NCBI GenBank assembly: GCA_002366595.1
Contig: DFBK01000026.1
Location: 1-13,854 of the forward strand
From: Anaerolineales bacterium UBA3082
GTDB lineage: Bacteria; Chloroflexota; Anaerolineae; UBA7937
Direction: 5' to 3'
Length of the DNA: 13,854 bases
This document shows, in pieces, positions 13,628 through 13,854 of this stretch. The position numbers were made by a program, and so were the translations under genes. The notes beneath the pieces were generated by a model. That model did no database searches. It was given only the letters and a program-made list of their open reading frames with translations, and was not told where the DNA came from. Numbering within the stretch: the stretch's first letter is position 1; every line of letters begins with the position of its first letter.

Positions 13628-13854
13628 TCAGGCTTGACCCGCTGACTTTTCTATGGTATCTTGCGAAACGCAGAAGATGGGAGGCGGACCGTTTGCCGCT
13701 TCTGCAGGAGGAGCCGAGCCGCTCGAGGGGTTCGGCTCCTCGCCTCTTAGACGCCAAAGGGTGTTCATCGCCATCGTCCGCAGGGATCGAACGGTTTCTG
13801 CTGTCAGGAGATACCTTCTGACGTCGAGAGTGTTGAAAAACACCTCCTCGTTTA
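13628..13854 (-). CDS. Open frame entering from the right edge; possible C-terminus of an unidentified, perhaps transposase-like protein
   Basis: On the minus strand a frame is open from the right edge to a stop at 13630-13628, about 74 codons. Its first half (DVRRYLLTAETVRSLRTMAMNTLWRL) has a plausible protein-like helix and loosely recalls the C-terminal helix of DDE transposases. The second half is Pro/Ala/Ser-rich and overlaps the large palindrome at 13708-13741, which argues against coding there. A GTG at 13843-13841 could be an internal start, but AGGAG directly abuts it. It conflicts with the structured-RNA reading of the same bases, and I hold neither strongly. Confidence 0.25.
   Translation of the reverse strand, partial: NEEVFFNTLDVRRYLLTAETVRSLRTMAMNTLWRLRGEEPNPSSGSAPPAEAANGPPPIFCVSQDTIEKSAGQA
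13634..13662 (+). promoter_or_regulatory. Sigma-A-type promoter near the right edge, with a hairpin over its -35
   Basis: TTGACC (13634-13639) and TATCTT (13657-13662) are separated by 17 bases, and ATGG precedes the -10 as it does at 4377-4380. A perfect 8-bp inverted repeat, AAAGTCAG (13624-13631) and CTGACTTT (13642-13649), brackets the -35 so that it lies in the loop. The ffh promoter shows a comparable arrangement. The predicted transcript start is near 13669. Confidence 0.5.
13670..13846 (+). ncRNA. Candidate structured RNA (or structured leader) starting at a predicted promoter
   Basis: Beginning at the predicted transcript start, four stem-loops follow each other. SL1 has the 7-bp stem GCAGAAG/CTTCTGC (13670-13676 with 13699-13705). 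SL2 is 13 bp with one G-T wobble and an 8-base loop (13708-13720 with 13729-13741). SL3 is 7 bp (13803-13809 with 13816-13822). SL4 is GTGTT/AACAC closed by a GAAA tetraloop (13830-13834, 13839-13843) and extendable through GAG/CTC with one bulged A. I see no tmRNA, RNase P, SRP or 6S signature. The minus strand carries an open reading frame over the same bases, so this may instead be the end of a gene. The element may continue beyond the window. Confidence 0.3.

Noticed and set aside
13677..13854. Plus-strand open frame from ATG 13677 to the right edge
   Set aside because: It has no ribosome binding site, the product is low-complexity at the start (MGGGPFAASAGG), and it overlaps stem-loops and the more protein-like minus-strand frame.
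1..13854. CRISPR array, tRNA or rRNA genes, complete insertion sequence
   Set aside because: I found no regularly spaced direct repeats, no tRNA cloverleaf or rRNA signature, and no transposase with paired inverted ends. Only a possible transposase-like fragment lies at the right edge.

Overview
The window reads as a housekeeping chromosomal segment of a moderately high-GC bacterium. I infer Chloroflexota (an Anaerolineae-like lineage) from three things: a topoisomerase I carrying an N-terminal DUF5679-type zinc ribbon, the neighbourhood ffh-rpsP-khpA-rimM / dprA-manC-topA-xer-pepP, and sigma-A-type promoters of the form TTGAC(n)-17/18-TATnnT. The phylum assignment is an inference from these features, not a database result.

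Layout. Positions 1-1268 (minus strand) hold most of tilS, which runs off the left edge. A 350-base divergent intergenic region (1269-1618) holds an extended -10 promoter for tilS, a perfect 13-bp palindromic hairpin resembling a dispersed REP-type repeat, and a long hairpin that overlaps a good promoter for ffh. From 1619 to 13579 every recognised gene is on the plus strand: ffh, rpsP, khpA, rimM, a structured leader with its own promoter, an unrecognised gene with a helix-hairpin-helix-like motif, dprA, manC, topA, a YbjQ-family gene, a tiny very basic reading frame, a Xer-type recombinase, an M24 metallopeptidase, and a two-helix membrane protein. The last 275 bases contain a promoter followed directly by a series of stem-loops.

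How the genes fit together. The first block handles protein targeting and translation (SRP GTPase, ribosomal protein S16, KH-domain RNA-binding protein, 16S maturation factor), and tilS on the other strand modifies tRNA-Ile. The second block handles DNA (DprA ssDNA loading, topoisomerase I, Xer chromosome-dimer resolution), with a GDP-mannose-forming enzyme embedded. Overlapping or near-overlapping start/stop codons (dprA/manC, manC/topA, xer/pepP) point to co-transcription. The usual trmD-rplS continuation after rimM is absent; a lower-GC gene with its own promoter stands there instead. A second lower-GC gene (YbjQ family) separates topA from xer. Both look like later insertions.

Most interesting points: (1) the S16 protein carries a C-terminal domain closely resembling the C-terminal domain of RNA polymerase alpha, with the equivalents of its DNA-contacting Arg, Asn and Lys residues present; (2) two promoter-plus-structured-RNA regions, 4357-4500 and 13624-13846, match no RNA family I can name; (3) a 37-residue basic reading frame next to xer may be a displaced basic tail of TopA.
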